A model generated the notes under the pieces. It worked only from the letters and a program-made list of their open reading frames with translations. It did no database searches and was not told where the DNA came from. Source: Streptomyces sp. NBC_00224 (lineage in GTDB: Bacteria; Actinomycetota; Actinomycetes; Streptomycetales; Streptomycetaceae). Taken from it: DNA of 64,000 bases. The stretch is from assembly GCF_041435195.1 (NCBI RefSeq), contig NZ_CP108106.1, positions 3,162,001 to 3,226,000 on the forward strand. Reading direction: 5' to 3'. The stretch's first letter is position 1. Each line of letters begins with the position of its first letter. The position numbers and the translations under genes were made by a program. Positions 63,467 to 64,000 of the stretch are shown in pieces.

Positions 63467-64000
63467 TGCCCAGGCACCGCCTCTCGGCCGTGACCGGCCT
63501 CGCCCTCGCGCTGACGCTCGGCGCGGGGGCGGTGGCGGGGCCCGCCCAGGCGTCGGGGTACCGGTACTGGTCGTTCTGGGACCGCCAGGGCACGACGTGG
63601 ACGTACGCCACCCAGGGCCCGGCCACCGCGCACCCCTCGGACGGCGACGTCCAGGGCTTCCGCTTCGCGGTCAGCGCGGACTCCAAGGACGCGGCGACCC
63701 CGCGTTCGGCGCCGACGTTCACGGAGGTGTGCGCGTCGACGCCCGCGAAGCCGGGCCGCAAGCGGGTCGCCCTGGCCCTCGACTTCGGCACCCCGCAGGA
63801 CGCCCCGGGCGGCGAGACGCCCCCGGCGGCTCGTACGGCGTGCGCGCAGGTCCCCGAGGACGCGACGACGGCGGACGCCCTGGCCTCGGTGGCCAAGCCG
63901 CTCCGCTACAACAGCGCGGCCCTGCTCTGCGCGATCGCGGGCTACCCGCACACGGGCTGCGGCGAGCAGGTGTCGGGCAGGACGGATACCTCGAAGCCCG
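63466..64000 (+). CDS. SCO2322-family secreted protein, 3' end cut by the window edge
   Basis: 178 codons are visible. The ATG overlaps the preceding stop by one base. A signal peptide (MPRHRLSAVTGLALALTLGA) is followed by GYRYWSFWDRQGTTWTYATQ and FRFAVSADSKDA, the recognisable start of the SCO2322 family. Six or more cysteines imply disulfides outside the cell. Function is unknown. In Streptomyces this family accompanies the alpha-alpha-repeat gene and may belong to a cobalamin or other vitamin uptake unit whose transporter genes lie beyond base 64000. Confidence 0.85.
   Translation, partial: MPRHRLSAVTGLALALTLGAGAVAGPAQASGYRYWSFWDRQGTTWTYATQGPATAHPSDGDVQGFRFAVSADSKDAATPRSAPTFTEVCASTPAKPGRKRVALALDFGTPQDAPGGETPPAARTACAQVPEDATTADALASVAKPLRYNSAALLCAIAGYPHTGCGEQVSGRTDTSKP

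Overview
The window reads as the chromosome of a high-GC actinomycete, almost certainly Streptomyces. The supporting signs are very high G+C, GTG/TTG starts, GTGA/ATGA gene overlaps, DmdR/IdeR-type iron boxes, a SapB-type (ram) lanthipeptide cluster, an actinobacterial RNase P RNA, a DUF397 remnant and an SCO2322-family gene. I saw no insertion sequence, CRISPR array, rRNA or convincing tRNA. Names rest on motif and family recognition by eye; no database search was run.

Layout. 0-3.1 kb: a truncated small membrane protein, an F420:NADPH oxidoreductase, two small conserved proteins and methionine aminopeptidase. 3.2-14.8 kb is an iron/haem island: haem oxygenase, two HtaA-domain surface proteins, the haem ABC importer hmuTUV and the ferrous-iron system efeOBU, with iron boxes in front of each unit. 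14.7-23 kb is mixed: lipoprotein, prim-pol domain protein, TetR with dimethylargininase, Rsm22 methyltransferase, Bcr-type efflux pump, SDR, PhzF and NTF2-like proteins. 23.1-31.7 kb is RNA and housekeeping: rnpB, an RNB ribonuclease, YaaA, KDPG aldolase, the Nif3/zinc-ribbon/RNase H-phosphatase operon, and a His-rich 54-residue peptide.

31.7-51.4 kb and 58.7-61.7 kb carry acyl-CoA beta-oxidation genes resembling steroid or branched side-chain degradation: an MFE-2-like SDR, alcohol dehydrogenase, hydratase-2, SCPx-like thiolase, a FadE34-like double acyl-CoA dehydrogenase, an F420 oxidoreductase, ferredoxin, aldehyde dehydrogenase and an MBL hydrolase. A KstR-like regulator lies at 50.7 kb. 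Boxes fitting the mycobacterial KstR motif TnnAACnnGTTnnA stand before the hydratase, double dehydrogenase, aldehyde dehydrogenase (one mismatch), MBL gene and the regulator itself. A second palindrome, CTGAC-N5-GTCAG, accompanies three of these sites and also precedes the F420 oxidoreductase. Interleaved are a two-component system, an amidase, and a glycosyltransferase/methyltransferase/alpha-alpha-repeat operon.

51.6-58.5 kb is a complete class III lanthipeptide locus (ramR, two ABC half-transporters, ramS, ramC). 61.9-64 kb starts a cobalamin-riboswitch-controlled unit: a secreted alpha-alpha-repeat protein and a truncated SCO2322-family gene.

The most striking non-genic feature is a modular palindromic repeat family at 14 loci, about one per 4.6 kb. 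Each has outer arms of roughly 40-45 nt around a variable core, and several are nested inside a second set of inverted or hairpin modules. Six lie between convergent genes, and one has been absorbed into the 3' end of an HtaA reading frame.
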